This document shows positions 25,301 through 38,700 of a stretch of 64,000 nucleotides of DNA, piece by piece (position 1 is the stretch's first letter; each line of letters starts with the position of its first letter). This stretch comes from Henricia sp. BOLD:AAB3569. Taxonomy: Eukaryota > Echinodermata > Asteroidea > Spinulosida > Echinasteridae. The position numbers were made by a program, and so were the translations under genes. The DNA is taken from contig JBBELK010000683.1 of the NCBI GenBank assembly GCA_037783545.1, positions 744,001 to 808,000 of the forward strand, read 5' to 3'. Below the pieces are notes generated by a model. It had not been told where the DNA came from. It worked only from the letters and a program-made list of their open reading frames with translations, and searched no databases.

Positions 25301-26321
25301 GGTTCCCGTCTGATCAGCGCAGTTAAGCAACGTTGTGCTCGGTCAGTACTTAGGTGGGAGACCACCTGGGAATACCGAGTGAAGTAGTACTTTTGTTCTG
25401 TCGAGTAAAATATTGTTCTTCAGTAAACGTTTAAAAATACGCAAACCTGTTAAGCATTCGTCTATGACCATACCACATTAAATACACCGGTTCCCGTCTG
25501 ATCACCGCAGTTAAGCAACGTTGGGCTCGGTCAGTACTTCGGTGGGAGACCACCTGCGAATACCGAGAGTCGTAGGCGCTTTTGTTTTGTCGAGTAAAAT
25601 ATTGTTCTTCAGTAAACGTTTACAATTATGTAAACCTTTTAAGCATTCGTCTACGACCATACCACATTGAATACACCGGTTCCCGTCTGATCACCGCAGT
25701 TAAGCAACGTTGGGCTCGGTCAGTACTTCGGTGGGAGACCACCTGGGAATACCGAGTGTCGTAGGCATTTTTGTTTTGTCGAGTAAAATATTGTTCTTCA
25801 GTAAACGTTTACAAATATGTAAACCTTTTAAGCATTCATCTACGACCATACTACATTGAATACACCGGTTTCCGTCTAATCACCGCAGTTAAGCAACGTT
25901 TGGCTCGGTCAGTACTTCGGTGGGAGACCACCTTGGAATACCGAGTGTCGTAGGCACTTTTTTTCTGTCGAGTAAAATATTGTTCTTTAGTGAACGTTTA
26001 AAATTACGCAAACGTGTTAAGCATTCGTCTACGACCATACCACACTGAATACACCGGTTCCCGTCTGATCACCGCAGTTAAGCAACGTTGTGCTCGGTCA
26101 GTACTTCGGTGGGAGACCACCTGGGAATACCGAGTGTCGTAGGCACTTTTGTTTTGTCGAGTAAAATATTGTTCTTCAGTAAGCGTTTACAATTATGTAA
26201 ACCTTTTAAGCATTCGTCTACGACCATACCACATTGAATACACCGGTTCCCGTCTGATCACCGCAGTTAAGCAACGTTGGGCTCGGTCAGTACTTCGGTG
26301 GGAATACCGAGTGTCGTAGGC
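10340..26321 (+). repeat. 14-unit higher-order repeat, 2632 bp period, six copies
   Basis: Using the end of each 12-nt-deleted copy as a marker, successive copies span 10340-12971 (2632 bp), 12972-15792 (2821), 15793-18424 (2632), 18425-21056 (2632), 21057-23500 (2444) and 23501-26321 (2821). The basic length equals eleven 189-bp units, two of 188 and one of 177. The odd lengths equal gain of one 189-bp unit or loss of one 188-bp unit. Copies are nearly identical base for base apart from a few single changes (for example AGTAGTTC for AGTAGTAC near 14858 and 20311). This implies recent amplification by unequal exchange or conversion of a 14-unit block. Confidence 0.85.
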
Positions 26322-29300
26322 GCTTTTGTTCTGTCGAGTAAAATATTGTTCTTCAGTAAACGTTTAAAATTACGCAAACCTGTTAAGCATTCGTCTACGA
26401 CCATACCACACTAAATACACCGGTTCCCGTCTGATCACCGCAGTTAAGCAACGTTGGGCTCGGTCAGTACTTCGGTGGGAGACCACCTGGGAATACCGAG
26501 TGTCGTAGGCACTTTTGTTCTGTCGAGTAAAATATTGTTCTTCAGGAAACGTTCAAAATTAAGCAAACCTGTTAAGCATTCGTCTCCGACCATACCACAT
26601 TGAATACACCGGTTCCCGTCTGATCACCGCAGTTAAGCAACGTTGGGCTCGGTCAGTACTTCGGTGGGAGACCACCTGGGAATACCGAGTGTCGTAGGCA
26701 TTTTTGTTTTGTCGAGTAAAATATTGTTCTTCAGTAAACGTTTACAATTATGTAAACCTTTTAAGCATTCGTCTACGACCATACCACATTGAATACACCG
26801 GTTCCCGTCTGATCACCGCAGTTAAGCAACGTTTGGCTCGGTCAGTACTTCGGTGGGAGACCACCTGGGAATACCGAGTGTCGTAGGCATTTTTGTTTTG
26901 TCGAGTAAAATATTGTTCTTCAGTAAACGTTTACAATTATGTAAACCTTTTAAGCATTCGTCTACGACCATACCACATTGAATACACCGGTTCCCGTCTG
27001 ATCACCGCATTTAAGCAACGTTGGGCTCGGTCAGTACTTCGGTGGGAATACCGAGTGTCGTAGGCACTTTTGTTCTGTCGAGTAAAATATTGTTCTTCAG
27101 TAAACGTTTAAAATTACGCAAACCTGTTAAGCATTCGTCTACGACCATACCACACTAAATACACCGGTTCCCGTCTGATCACCGCAGTTAAGTAACGTTG
27201 GGCTCGGTCAGTACTTAGCTGGGAGACCACCTGGGAATACCGAGTGTCGTAGGCACTTTTGTTCTGTCGAGTAAAATATTGTTCTTCAGTAAACGTTTAA
27301 AATTACGCAAACCTGTTAAGCATTCGTCTACGACCATACCACATTGAATACACCGGTTCCCGTCTGATCACCGCAGTTAAGCAACGTTGGGCTCGGTCAG
27401 TACTTCTGTGGGAGACCACCTGGGAATACCGAGTGTCGTAGGCACTTTTGTTCTTTCGAGTAAAATATTGTTCTTCAGGAAACGTTCAAAATTAAGCAAA
27501 CCTGTTAAGCATTCGTCTACGACCATACCACATTGAATACACTGGTTCCCGTCTGATCACCGCAGTTAAGCAACGTTGGGCTCGGTTAGTACTTCGGTGG
27601 GAGACCACATTGGGATACCGAGTGTCGTAGGCACTTTTTTTCTGTCGAGTAAAATATTGTTCTTCAGTGAACGTTTAAAATTACGCAAACGTGTTAAGCA
27701 TTCGTCTACGACCATACCACACTGAATACACCGGTTCCCGTCTGATCACCGCAGTTAAGCAACGTTGTGCTCGGTCAGTACTTAGGTGGGAGACCACCTG
27801 GGAATACCGAGTGTCGTAGTACTTTTGTTCTGTCGAGTAAAATATTGTTCTTCAGTAAACGTTTAAAAATACGCAAACCTGTTAAGCATTCGTCTATGAC
27901 CATACCACATTAAATACACCGGTTCCCGTCTGATCACCGCAGTTAAGCAACGTTGGGCTCGGTCAGTACTTCGGTGGGAGACCACCTGCGAATACCGAGA
28001 GTCGTAGGCGCTTTTGTTTTGTCGAGTAAAATATTGTTCTTCAGTAAACGTTTACAATTATGTAAACCTTTTAAGCATTCGTCTACGACCATACCACATT
28101 GAATACACCGGTTCCCGTCTGATCACCGCATTTAAGCAACGTTGGGCTCGGTCAGTACTTCGGTGGGAATACCGAGTGTCGTAGGCACTTTTGTTCTGTC
28201 GAGTAAAATATTGTTCTTCAGTAAACGTTTAAAATTACGCAAACCTGTTAAGCATTCGTCTACGACCATACCACACTAAATACACCGGTTCCCGTCTGAT
28301 CACCGCAGTTAAGTAACGTTGGGCTCGGTCAGTACTTAGCTGGGAGACCACCTGGGAATACCGAGTGTCGTAGGCACTTTTGTTCTGTCGAGTAAAATAT
28401 TGTTCTTCAGTAAACGTTTAAAATTACGCAAACCTGTTAAGCATTCGTCTACGACCATACCACATTGAATACACCGGTTCCCGTCTGATCACCGCAGTTA
28501 AGCAACGTTGGGCTCGGTCAGTACTTCTGTGGGAGACCACCTGGGAATACCGAGTGTCGTAGGCACTTTTGTTCTTTCGAGTAAAATATTGTTCTTCAGG
28601 AAACGTTCAAAATTAAGCAAACCTGTTAAGCATTCGTCTACGACCATACCACATTGAATACACTGGTTCCCGTCTGATCACCGCAGTTAAGCAACGTTGG
28701 GCTCGGTTAGTACTTCGGTGGGAGACCACATTGGGATACCGAGTGTCGTAGGCACTTTTTTTCTGTCGAGTAAAATATTGTTCTTCAGTGAACGTTTAAA
28801 ATTACGCAAACGTGTTAAGCATTCGTCTACGACCATACCACACTGAATACACCGGTTCCCGTCTGATCACCGCAGTTAAGCAACGTTGTGCTCGGTCAGT
28901 ACTTAGGTGGGAGACCACCTGGGAATACCGAGTGTCGTAGTACTTTTGTTCTGTCGAGTAAAATATTGTTCTTCAGTAAACGTTTAAAAATACGCAAACC
29001 TGTTAAGCATTCGTCTATGACCATACCACATTAAATACACCGGTTCCCGTCTGATCACCGCAGTTAAGCAACGTTGGGCTCGGTCAGTACTTCGGTGGGA
29101 GACCACCTGCGAATACCGAGAGTCGTAGGCGCTTTTGTTTTGTCGAGTAAAATATTGTTCTTCAGTAAACGTTTACAATTATGTAAACCTTTTAAGCATT
29201 CGTCTACGACCATACCACATTGAATACACCGGTTCCCGTCTGATCACCGCAGTTAAGCAACGTTTGGCTCGGTCAGTACTTCGGTGGGAGACCACCTGGG

Positions 29301-32300
29301 AATACCGAGTGCCGTAGGCATTTTTGTTTTGTCGATTAAACAATTTTGTTCTTCAGTAAACGTTTACAATTATGTAAACCTTTTAAGCATTCGTCTACGA
29401 CCATACCACATTGAATACACCGGTTCCCGTCTGATCACCGCAGTTAAGCAACGTTGGGCTCGGTTAGTACTTCGGTGGGAGACCACCTTGGAATACCGAG
29501 TGTCGTAGGCATTTTTGTTTTGTCGAGTAAAATATTGTTCTTCAGTACCCGTTTACAATTATGTAAACCTTTTAAGCATTCGTCTACGACCATACAACAT
29601 TAAATACACCGGTTCCCATCTGATCACCGCAGTTAAGCAACGTTGGGCTCGGTCAGTACTTCCGTGGGAATACCGAGTGTCGTAGGCACTTTTTTTCTGT
29701 CGAGTAAAATATTGTTCTTCAGTAAACGTTTAAAATTACGCAAACCTGTTAAGCATTCGTCTACGACCATACCACACTAAATACACCGGTTCCCGTCTGA
29801 TCACCGCAGTTAAGTAACGTTGGGCTCGGTCAGTACTTAGCTGGGAGACCACCTGGGAATACCGAGTGTCGTAGGCACTTTTGTTCTGTCGAGTAAAATA
29901 TTGTTCTTCAGTAAACGTTTAAAATTACGCAAACCTGTTAAGCATTCGTCTACGACCATACCACATTGAATACACCGGTTCCCGTCTGATCACCGCAGTT
30001 AAGCAACGTTGGGCTCGGTTAGTACTTCGGTGGGAGACCACCTGCGAATACCGAGTGTCGTAGGCGCTTTTGTTCTGTCGAGTAAAATATTGTTCTTCAG
30101 TAAACGTTTAAAAATACGCAAACCTGTTAAGCATTCGTCTATGACCATACCACATTAAATACACCGGTTCCCGTCTGATCACCGCAGTTAAGCAACGTTG
30201 GGCTCGGTCAGTACTTCGGTGGGAGACCACCTGCGAATACCGAGAGTCGTAGGCGCTTTTGTTTTGTCGAGTAAAATATTGTTCTTCAGTAAACGTTTAC
30301 AATTATGTAAACCTTTTAAGCATTCGTCTACGACCATACCACATTGAATACACCGGTTCCCGTCTGATCACCGCAGTTAAGCAACGTTGGGCTCGGTCAG
30401 TACTTCGGTGGGAGACCACCTGGGAATACCGAGTGTCGTAGGCATTTTTGTTTTGTCGAGTAAAATATTGTTCTTCAGTAAACGTTTACAAATATGTAAA
30501 CCTTTTAAGCATTCGTCTACGACCATACCACATTGAATACACCGGTTCCCGTCTGATCACCGCAGTTAAGCAACGTTGGGCTCGGTCAGTACTTCGGTGG
30601 GAGACCACCTGGGAATACCGAGTGTCGTAGGCACTTTTGTTCTTTCGAGTAAAATATTGTTCTTCAGGAAACGTTCAAAATTAAGCAAACCTGTTAAGCA
30701 TTCGTCTACGACCATACCACATTGAATACACTGGTTCCCGTCTGATCACCGCAGTTAAGCAACGTTGGGCTCGGTTAGTACTTCGGTGGGAGACCACATT
30801 GGAATACCGAGTGTCGTAGGCACTTTTTTTCTGTCGAGTAAAATATTGTTCTTCAGTGAACGTTTAAAATTACGCAAACGTGTTAAGCATTCGTCTACGA
30901 CCATACCACACTGAATACACCGGTTCCCGTCTGATCAGCGCAGTTAAGCAACGTTGTGCTCGGTCAGTACTTAGGTGGGAGACCACCTGGGAATACCGAG
31001 TGAAGTAGTACTTTTGTTCTGTCGAGTAAAATATTGTTCTTCAGTAAACGTTTAAAAATACGCAAACCTGTTAAGCATTCGTCTATGACCATACCACATT
31101 AAATACACCGGTTCCCGTCTGATCACCGCAGTTAAGCAACGTTGGGCTCGGTCAGTACTTCGGTGGGAGACCACCTGCGAATACCGAGAGTCGTAGGCGC
31201 TTTTGTTTTGTCGAGTAAAATATTGTTCTTCAGTAAACGTTTACAATTATGTAAACCTTTTAAGCATTCGTCTACGACCATACCACATTGAATACACCGG
31301 TTCCCGTCTGATCACCGCAGTTAAGCAACGTTGGGCTCGGTCAGTACTTCGGTGGGAGACCACCTGGGAATACCGAGTGTCGTAGGCATTTTTGTTTTGT
31401 CGAGTAAAATATTGTTCTTCAGTAAACGTTTACAAATATGTAAACCTTTTAAGCATTCATCTACGACCATACTACATTGAATACACCGGTTTCCGTCTAA
31501 TCACCGCAGTTAAGCAACGTTTGGCTCGGTCAGTACTTCGGTGGGAGACCACCTTGGAATACCGAGTGTCGTAGGCACTTTTTTTCTGTCGAGTAAAATA
31601 TTGTTCTTTAGTGAACGTTTAAAATTACGCAAACGTGTTAAGCATTCGTCTACGACCATACCACACTGAATACACCGGTTCCCGTCTGATCACCGCAGTT
31701 AAGCAACGTTGTGCTCGGTCAGTACTTCGGTGGGAGACCACCTGGGAATACCGAGTGTCGTAGGCACTTTTGTTTTGTCGAGTAAAATATTGTTCTTCAG
31801 TAAGCGTTTACAATTATGTAAACCTTTTAAGCATTCGTCTACGACCATACCACATTGAATACACCGGTTCCCGTCTGATCACCGCAGTTAAGCAACGTTG
31901 GGCTCGGTCAGTACTTCGGTGGGAATACCGAGTGTCGTAGGCGCTTTTGTTCTGTCGAGTAAAATATTGTTCTTCAGTAAACGTTTAAAATTACGCAAAC
32001 CTGTTAAGCATTCGTCTACGACCATACCACACTAAATACACCGGTTCCCGTCTGATCACCGCAGTTAAGCAACGTTGGGCTCGGTCAGTACTTCGGTGGG
32101 AGACCACCTGGGAATACCGAGTGTCGTAGGCACTTTTGTTCTGTCGAGTAAAATATTGTTCTTCAGGAAACGTTCAAAATTAAGCAAACCTGTTAAGCAT
32201 TCGTCTCCGACCATACCACATTGAATACACCGGTTCCCGTCTGATCACCGCAGTTAAGCAACGTTGGGCTCGGTCAGTACTTCGGTGGGAGACCACCTGG

Positions 32301-35300
32301 GAATACCGAGTGTCGTAGGCATTTTTGTTTTGTCGAGTAAAATATTGTTCTTCAGTAAACGTTTACAATTATGTAAACCTTTTAAGCATTCGTCTACGAC
32401 CATACCACATTGAATACACCGGTTCCCGTCTGATCACCGCAGTTAAGCAACGTTTGGCTCGGTCAGTACTTCGGTGGGAGACCACCTGGGAATACCGAGT
32501 GTCGTAGGCATTTTTGTTTTGTCGAGTAAAATATTGTTCTTCAGTAAACGTTTACAATTATGTAAACCTTTTAAGCATTCGTCTACGACCATACCACATT
32601 GAATACACCGGTTCCCGTCTGATCACCGCATTTAAGCAACGTTGGGCTCGGTCAGTACTTCGGTGGGAATACCGAGTGTCGTAGGCACTTTTGTTCTGTC
32701 GAGTAAAATATTGTTCTTCAGTAAACGTTTAAAATTACGCAAACCTGTTAAGCATTCGTCTACGACCATACCACACTAAATACACCGGTTCCCGTCTGAT
32801 CACCGCAGTTAAGTAACGTTGGGCTCGGTCAGTACTTAGCTGGGAGACCACCTGGGAATACCGAGTGTCGTAGGCACTTTTGTTCTGTCGAGTAAAATAT
32901 TGTTCTTCAGTAAACGTTTAAAATTACGCAAACCTGTTAAGCATTCGTCTACGACCATACCACATTGAATACACCGGTTCCCGTCTGATCACCGCAGTTA
33001 AGCAACGTTGGGCTCGGTCAGTACTTCTGTGGGAGACCACCTGGGAATACCGAGTGTCGTAGGCACTTTTGTTCTTTCGAGTAAAATATTGTTCTTCAGG
33101 AAACGTTCAAAATTAAGCAAACCTGTTAAGCATTCGTCTACGACCATACCACATTGAATACACTGGTTCCCGTCTGATCACCGCAGTTAAGCAACGTTGG
33201 GCTCGGTTAGTACTTCGGTGGGAGACCACATTGGGATACCGAGTGTCGTAGGCACTTTTTTTCTGTCGAGTAAAATATTGTTCTTCAGTGAACGTTTAAA
33301 ATTACGCAAACGTGTTAAGCATTCGTCTACGACCATACCACACTGAATACACCGGTTCCCGTCTGATCACCGCAGTTAAGCAACGTTGTGCTCGGTCAGT
33401 ACTTAGGTGGGAGACCACCTGGGAATACCGAGTGTCGTAGTACTTTTGTTCTGTCGAGTAAAATATTGTTCTTCAGTAAACGTTTAAAAATACGCAAACC
33501 TGTTAAGCATTCGTCTATGACCATACCACATTAAATACACCGGTTCCCGTCTGATCACCGCAGTTAAGCAACGTTGGGCTCGGTCAGTACTTCGGTGGGA
33601 GACCACCTGCGAATACCGAGAGTCGTAGGCGCTTTTGTTTTGTCGAGTAAAATATTGTTCTTCAGTAAACGTTTACAATTATGTAAACCTTTTAAGCATT
33701 CGTCTACGACCATACCACATTGAATACACCGGTTCCCGTCTGATCACCGCATTTAAGCAACGTTGGGCTCGGTCAGTACTTCGGTGGGAATACCGAGTGT
33801 CGTAGGCACTTTTGTTCTGTCGAGTAAAATATTGTTCTTCAGTAAACGTTTAAAATTACGCAAACCTGTTAAGCATTCGTCTACGACCATACCACACTAA
33901 ATACACCGGTTCCCGTCTGATCACCGCAGTTAAGTAACGTTGGGCTCGGTCAGTACTTAGCTGGGAGACCACCTGGGAATACCGAGTGTCGTAGGCACTT
34001 TTGTTCTGTCGAGTAAAATATTGTTCTTCAGTAAACGTTTAAAATTACGCAAACCTGTTAAGCATTCGTCTACGACCATACCACATTGAATACACCGGTT
34101 CCCGTCTGATCACCGCAGTTAAGCAACGTTGGGCTCGGTCAGTACTTCTGTGGGAGACCACCTGGGAATACCGAGTGTCGTAGGCACTTTTGTTCTTTCG
34201 AGTAAAATATTGTTCTTCAGGAAACGTTCAAAATTAAGCAAACCTGTTAAGCATTCGTCTACGACCATACCACATTGAATACACTGGTTCCCGTCTGATC
34301 ACCGCAGTTAAGCAACGTTGGGCTCGGTTAGTACTTCGGTGGGAGACCACATTGGGATACCGAGTGTCGTAGGCACTTTTTTTCTGTCGAGTAAAATATT
34401 GTTCTTCAGTGAACGTTTAAAATTACGCAAACGTGTTAAGCATTCGTCTACGACCATACCACACTGAATACACCGGTTCCCGTCTGATCACCGCAGTTAA
34501 GCAACGTTGTGCTCGGTCAGTACTTAGGTGGGAGACCACCTGGGAATACCGAGTGTCGTAGTACTTTTGTTCTGTCGAGTAAAATATTGTTCTTCAGTAA
34601 ACGTTTAAAAATACGCAAACCTGTTAAGCATTCGTCTATGACCATACCACATTAAATACACCGGTTCCCGTCTGATCACCGCAGTTAAGCAACGTTGGGC
34701 TCGGTCAGTACTTCGGTGGGAGACCACCTGCGAATACCGAGAGTCGTAGGCGCTTTTGTTTTGTCGAGTAAAATATTGTTCTTCAGTAAACGTTTACAAT
34801 TATGTAAACCTTTTAAGCATTCGTCTACGACCATACCACATTGAATACACCGGTTCCCGTCTGATCACCGCAGTTAAGCAACGTTTGGCTCGGTCAGTAC
34901 TTCGGTGGGAGACCACCTGGGAATACCGAGTGTCGTAGGCATTTTTGTTTTGTCGATTAAACAATTTTGTTCTTCAGTAAACGTTTACAATTATGTAAAC
35001 CTTTTAAGCATTCGTCTACGACCATACCACATTGAATACACCGGTTCCCGTCTGATCACCGCAGTTAAGCAACGTTGGGCTCGGTTAGTACTTCGGTGGG
35101 AGACCACCTTGGAATACCGAGTGTCGTAGGCATTTTTGTTTTGTCGAGTAAAATATTGTTCTTCAGTACCCGTTTACAATTATGTAAACCTTTTAAGCAT
35201 TCGTCTACGACCATACAACATTAAATACACCGGTTCCCATCTGATCACCGCAGTTAAGCAACGTTGGGCTCGGTCAGTACTTCCGTGGGAATACCGAGTG

Positions 35301-35721
35301 TCGTAGGCACTTTTTTTCTGTCGAGTAAAATATTGTTCTTCAGTAAACGTTTAAAATTACGCAAACCTGTTAAGCATTCGTCTACGACCATACCACACTA
35401 AATACACCGGTTCCCGTCTGATCACCGCAGTTAAGTAACGTTGGGCTCGGTCAGTACTTAGCTGGGAGACCACCTGGGAATACCGAGTGTCGTAGGCACT
35501 TTTGTTCTGTCGAGTAAAATATTGTTCTTCAGTAAACGTTTAAAATTACGCAAACCTGTTAAGCATTCGTCTACGACCATACCACATTGAATACACCGGT
35601 TCCCGTCTGATCACCGCAGTTAAGCAACGTTGGGCTCGGTTAGTACTTCGGTGGGAGACCACCTGCGAATACCGAGTGTCGTAGGCGCTTTTGTTCTGTC
35701 GAGTAAAATATTGTTCTTCAG
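24480..35721 (+). repeat. Tandem duplication of a 30-unit, 5621-bp block
   Basis: Every diagnostic unit between about 24480 and 30100 reappears 5621 bp downstream (25582/31203, 25771/31392, 26704/32325, 29135/34756). Both copies share a rare spacer with GATTAAACAATTTTG that is 2 bp longer than normal, at about 29333 and 34954. They also share an internal six-unit duplication of 1121 bp (deleted copies ending 27065/28186 and 32686/33807). The two copies differ at very few bases, for example GTGCCGTAGG near 29310 against GTGTCGTAGG. The edges are my estimate from where the alignment starts and stops. Confidence 0.8.
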
Positions 35722-38700
35722 TAAACGTTTAAAATTACGCAAACCTGTTAAGCATTCGTCTACGACCATACCACATTGAATACACCGGTTCCCGTCTGAT
35801 CACCGCAGTTAAGCAACGTTTGGCTCGGTTAGTACTTCGGTGGGAATACCGAGTGTCGTAGGCACTTTTTTTCTGTCGAGTAAAATATTGTTCTTCAGTA
35901 AACGTTTAAAATTACGCAAACCTGTTAAGCATTCGTCTACGACCATACCACATTAAATACACCGGTTCCCGTCTGATCACCGCAGTTAAGCAACGTTGGG
36001 CTCGGTCAGTACTTCGGTGGGAGACCACCTGGGAATACTGAGTGTCGTAGGCATTTTTGTTTTGTCGAGTAAAATATTGTTCTTCAGTAAACGTTTACAA
36101 TTATGTAAACCTTTTAAGCATTCGTCTACGACCATACCACATTGAATACACCGGTTCCCGTCTAATCACCGCAGTTAAGCAACGTTTGGCTCGGTCAGTA
36201 CTTCGGTGGGAGACCACCTGGGAATACCGAGTGTCGTAGGCATTTTTGTTTTGTCGAGTAAAATATTGTTCTTCAGTACACGTTTAAAATTATGTAAACC
36301 TGTTAAGCATTCGTCTACGACCATACCACATTGAATACACCGGTTCCCGTCTGATCACCGCAGTTAAGCAACGTTTGGCTCGGTTAGTACTTCGGTGGGA
36401 ATACCGAGTGTCGTAGGCACTTTTTTTCTGTCGAGTAAAATATTGTTCTTCAGTAAACGTTTAAAATTACGCAAACCTGTTAAGCATTCGTCTACGACCA
36501 TACCACATTAAATACACCGGTTCCCGTCTGATCACCGCAGTTAAGCAACGTTGGGCTCGGTCAGTACTTCGGTGGGAGACCACCTGGGAATACTGAGTGT
36601 CGTAGGCATTTTTGTTTTGTCGAGTAAAATATTGTTCTTCAGTAAACGTTTACAATTATGTAAACCTTTTAAGCATTCGTCTACGACCATACCACATTGA
36701 ATACACCGGTTCCCGTCTAATCACCGCAGTTAAGCAACGTTTGGCTCGGTCAGTACTTCGGTGGGAGACCACCTGGGAATACCGAGTGTCGTAGGCATTT
36801 TTGTTTTGTCGAGTAAAATATTGTTCTTCAGTACACGTTTACAATTATGTAAACCTTTTAAGCATTCGTCTACGACCATACCACATTGAATACACCGGTT
36901 CCCGTCTGATCACCGCAGTTAAGCAACGTTGGGCTCGGTCAGTACTTAGCTGGGAGACCACCTGGGAATACCGAGTGTCGTAGGCACTTTTGTTCTGTCG
37001 AGTAAAATATTGTTCTTCAGTAAACGTTCAAAATTAAGCAAACCTGTTAAGCATTCGTCTACGACCATACCACATTGAATACACCGGTTCCCGTCTGATC
37101 ACCGCAGTTAAGCAACGTTGGGCTCGGTCAGTACTTAGGTGGGAGACCACCTGGGAATACCGAGTGTCGTAGTACTTTTGTTCTGTCGAGTAAAATATTG
37201 TTCTTCAGTAAACGTTTAAAAATACGCAAACCTGTTAAGCATTCGTCTACGACCATACCACACTGAATACACCGGTTCCCGTCTGATCACCGCAGTTAAG
37301 CAACGTTGTGCTCGGTCAGTACTTAGGTGGGAGACCACCTGGGAATACCGAGTGTCGTAGTACTTTTGTTCTGTCGAGTAAAATATTGTTCTTCAGTAAA
37401 CGTTTAAAAATACGCAAACCTGTTAAGCATTCGTCTCTGACCATACCACATTAAATACACCGGTTCCCGTGTGATCACCGCAGTTAAGCAACGTTGGGCT
37501 CGGTCAGTACTTCGGTGGGAGACCACCTGGGAGTACCGAGTGTCGTAGACACTTTTGTTCTGTCGAGTAAAATATTGTTCTTCAGTAAACGTTTACAATT
37601 ACGCAAACCTTTTAAACATTCGTCCACGAACATACCACATTGAATACACCGGTTCCCGTCTGATCACCGCAGTTAAGCAACGTTGGGCTCGGTTAGTACT
37701 TCGGTGGGAGACCACCTGCGAATACCGAGAGTCGTAGGCGCTTTTGTTTTGTCGAGTAAAATATTGTTCTTCAGTAAACGTTTACAATTATGTAAACCTT
37801 TTAAGCATTGGTCTACGACCATACCACAGTGAATACACCGGTTCCCGTCTGATCACCGCAGTTAAGCAGCGTTGGGCTCGGTCAGTACTTCGGTGGGAGA
37901 CCACCTTGGAATACCGAGTGTCGTAGGCACTTTTGTTCTGTCGAGTAAAATATTGTTTTTCAGTGAACGTTTAAAATTACGCAAACCTGTTAAGCATTCG
38001 TCTACGACCATACCACACTAAATACACCGGTTCCCGTCTGATCACCGCAGTTAAGCAACGTTGGGCTCGGTCAGTACTTAGCTGGGAGACCACCTGGGAA
38101 TACCGAGTGTCGTAGGCACTTTTGTTCTGTCGAGTAAAATATTGTTCTTCAGTAAACGTTTAAAATTACGCAAACCTGTTAAGCATTCGTCTACGACCAT
38201 ACCACATTGAATACACCGGTTCCCGTCTGATCACCGCAGTTAAGCAACGTTGGGCTCGGTCAGTACTTCGGTGGGAGACCACCTGGGAATACCGAGTGTC
38301 GTAGGCACTTTTGTTATTTCGAGTAAAATATTGTTCTTCAGGAAACGTTCAAAATTAAGCAAACCTGTTAAGCATTCGTCTACGACCATACCACATTGAA
38401 TACACTGGTTCCCGTCTGATCACCGCAGTTAAGCAACGTTGGGCTCGGTTAGTACTTCGGTGGGAGACCACATTGGAATACCGAGTGTCGTAGGCACTTT
38501 TTTTCTGTCGAGTAAAATATTGTTCTTCAGTGAACGTTTAAAATTACGCAAACGTGTTAAGCATTCGTCTACGACCATACCACACTGAATACACCGGTTC
38601 CCGTCTGATCACCGCAGTTAAGCAACGTTGTGCTCGGTCAGTACTCAGGTGGGAGACCACCTGGGAATACCGAGTGTCGTAGTACTTTTGTTCTGTCGAG

